DNA of 6,575 nt from Candidatus Pelagibacter sp. (GTDB lineage: Bacteria; Pseudomonadota; Alphaproteobacteria; Pelagibacterales; Pelagibacteraceae). Under the pieces are notes generated by a model. The model did not search any database and was not told the origin of the DNA. It was given only the letters and a program-made list of their open reading frames with translations. The translations under genes and the position numbers were made by a program. Below are positions 6,536 through 6,575 of the stretch, in pieces (within the stretch, counting starts at the first letter, position 1; the number at the start of each line of letters is the position of its first letter). The DNA is taken from NCBI GenBank assembly GCA_028227525.1, contig JAOJAE010000028.1:1-6575 (forward strand), in the 5' to 3' direction.

Positions 6536-6575
6536 TTATCCTCCTCCAATAAAATGGACTATCTCAATTTTATCA
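6536..6575 (-). CDS. thiS: Sulfur carrier protein ThiS, C-terminal end (partial)
   Basis: The twelve codons before the TAA at 6538-6536 read DKIEIVHFIGGG. This is the typical ThiS C-terminus: the ubiquitin-like last strand (IEIVHF) followed by the glycine tail whose terminal carboxylate is adenylated by ThiF and converted to the thiocarboxylate that donates sulfur to ThiG. Direct adjacency to thiG confirms the call. The N-terminal portion lies beyond the right edge. Only the tail can be assessed, and it is intact. Confidence 0.9.
   Translation of the reverse strand, partial: DKIEIVHFIGGG
6539..6547 (-). promoter_or_regulatory. Shine-Dalgarno of thiG encoded by the ThiS glycine tail
   Basis: The minus strand reads GGAGGAGGA-TAA-ATG. 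The three GGA codons of the ThiS tail form a near-ideal Shine-Dalgarno about 4-7 bases before the thiG ATG at 6535. It is the strongest ribosome-binding site in the window; the other starts lack one or depend on stop-start overlap. Ribosomes finishing ThiS would stop on top of the thiG initiation site, favouring coupled synthesis of the two partners. Confidence 0.8.

Noticed and set aside
6536..6575. A thiamin pyrophosphate riboswitch controlling thiS-thiG
   Set aside because: The upstream end of the operon is outside the window, and nothing within the window shows the riboswitch core.

Overview
The window is a gene-dense, very AT-rich piece of bacterial chromosome. By eye GC is about 30% or less, lysine and isoleucine codons are mostly A/T-ending, and one intergenic gap of about 100 bases is the only real non-coding space. 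The gene content (RNase E next to a class A penicillin-binding protein and release factor 2), the alphaproteobacterial style of the RNase E N-terminus, and the short spacers all suggest a streamlined marine alphaproteobacterium of the SAR11/Pelagibacterales type. That assignment is an inference from style and gene order, not a search result.

Layout. Reading leftward (minus strand) from about 3835 is a tightly packed operon. mrcA (PBP1A, 3835-1499) comes first, then prfB (release factor 2, 1499-404), then the N-terminal 135 residues of a membrane-anchored, probably AsmA-like protein that leaves the window at base 1. The two junctions are TGATG (1-nt overlap) and ATGA (4-nt overlap), so translation is probably coupled. 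prfB is not a simple open frame. Its real start is at 1499, and an in-frame UGA at codon 24 sits in a canonical RF2 programmed +1 frameshift site (AAGGAG-TAT-CTT-TGA). Reading through it gives a 364-residue RF2; a caller that ignores it would report a protein 38 residues too short, starting at 1384.

From 3836 to 3939 lies a divergent promoter region. rne (RNase E) runs rightward from 3940 to 5766. It keeps the S1, 5'-sensor and DNase I-like catalytic parts, with both catalytic aspartates. It has a strongly acidic insert inside the S1 domain, lacks the CPxC zinc-link, and ends in a short lysine-rich tail instead of a long degradosome scaffold. Its last 8 bases overlap the end of thiG, which runs in the opposite direction.

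The right end is a minus-strand thiamin-thiazole operon. The last 12 codons of thiS enter at 6575, followed with no gap by thiG (6535-5759). The three glycine codons of the ThiS tail (GGAGGAGGA) also serve as the Shine-Dalgarno sequence of thiG.

I saw no mobile element, CRISPR array, RNA gene or obvious foreign island, and no evidence for a wholly new system. The items most worth a second look are the prfB recoding site in its UGA-rich operon, the RNase E without a zinc-link, and the thiS/thiG dual-use sequence.
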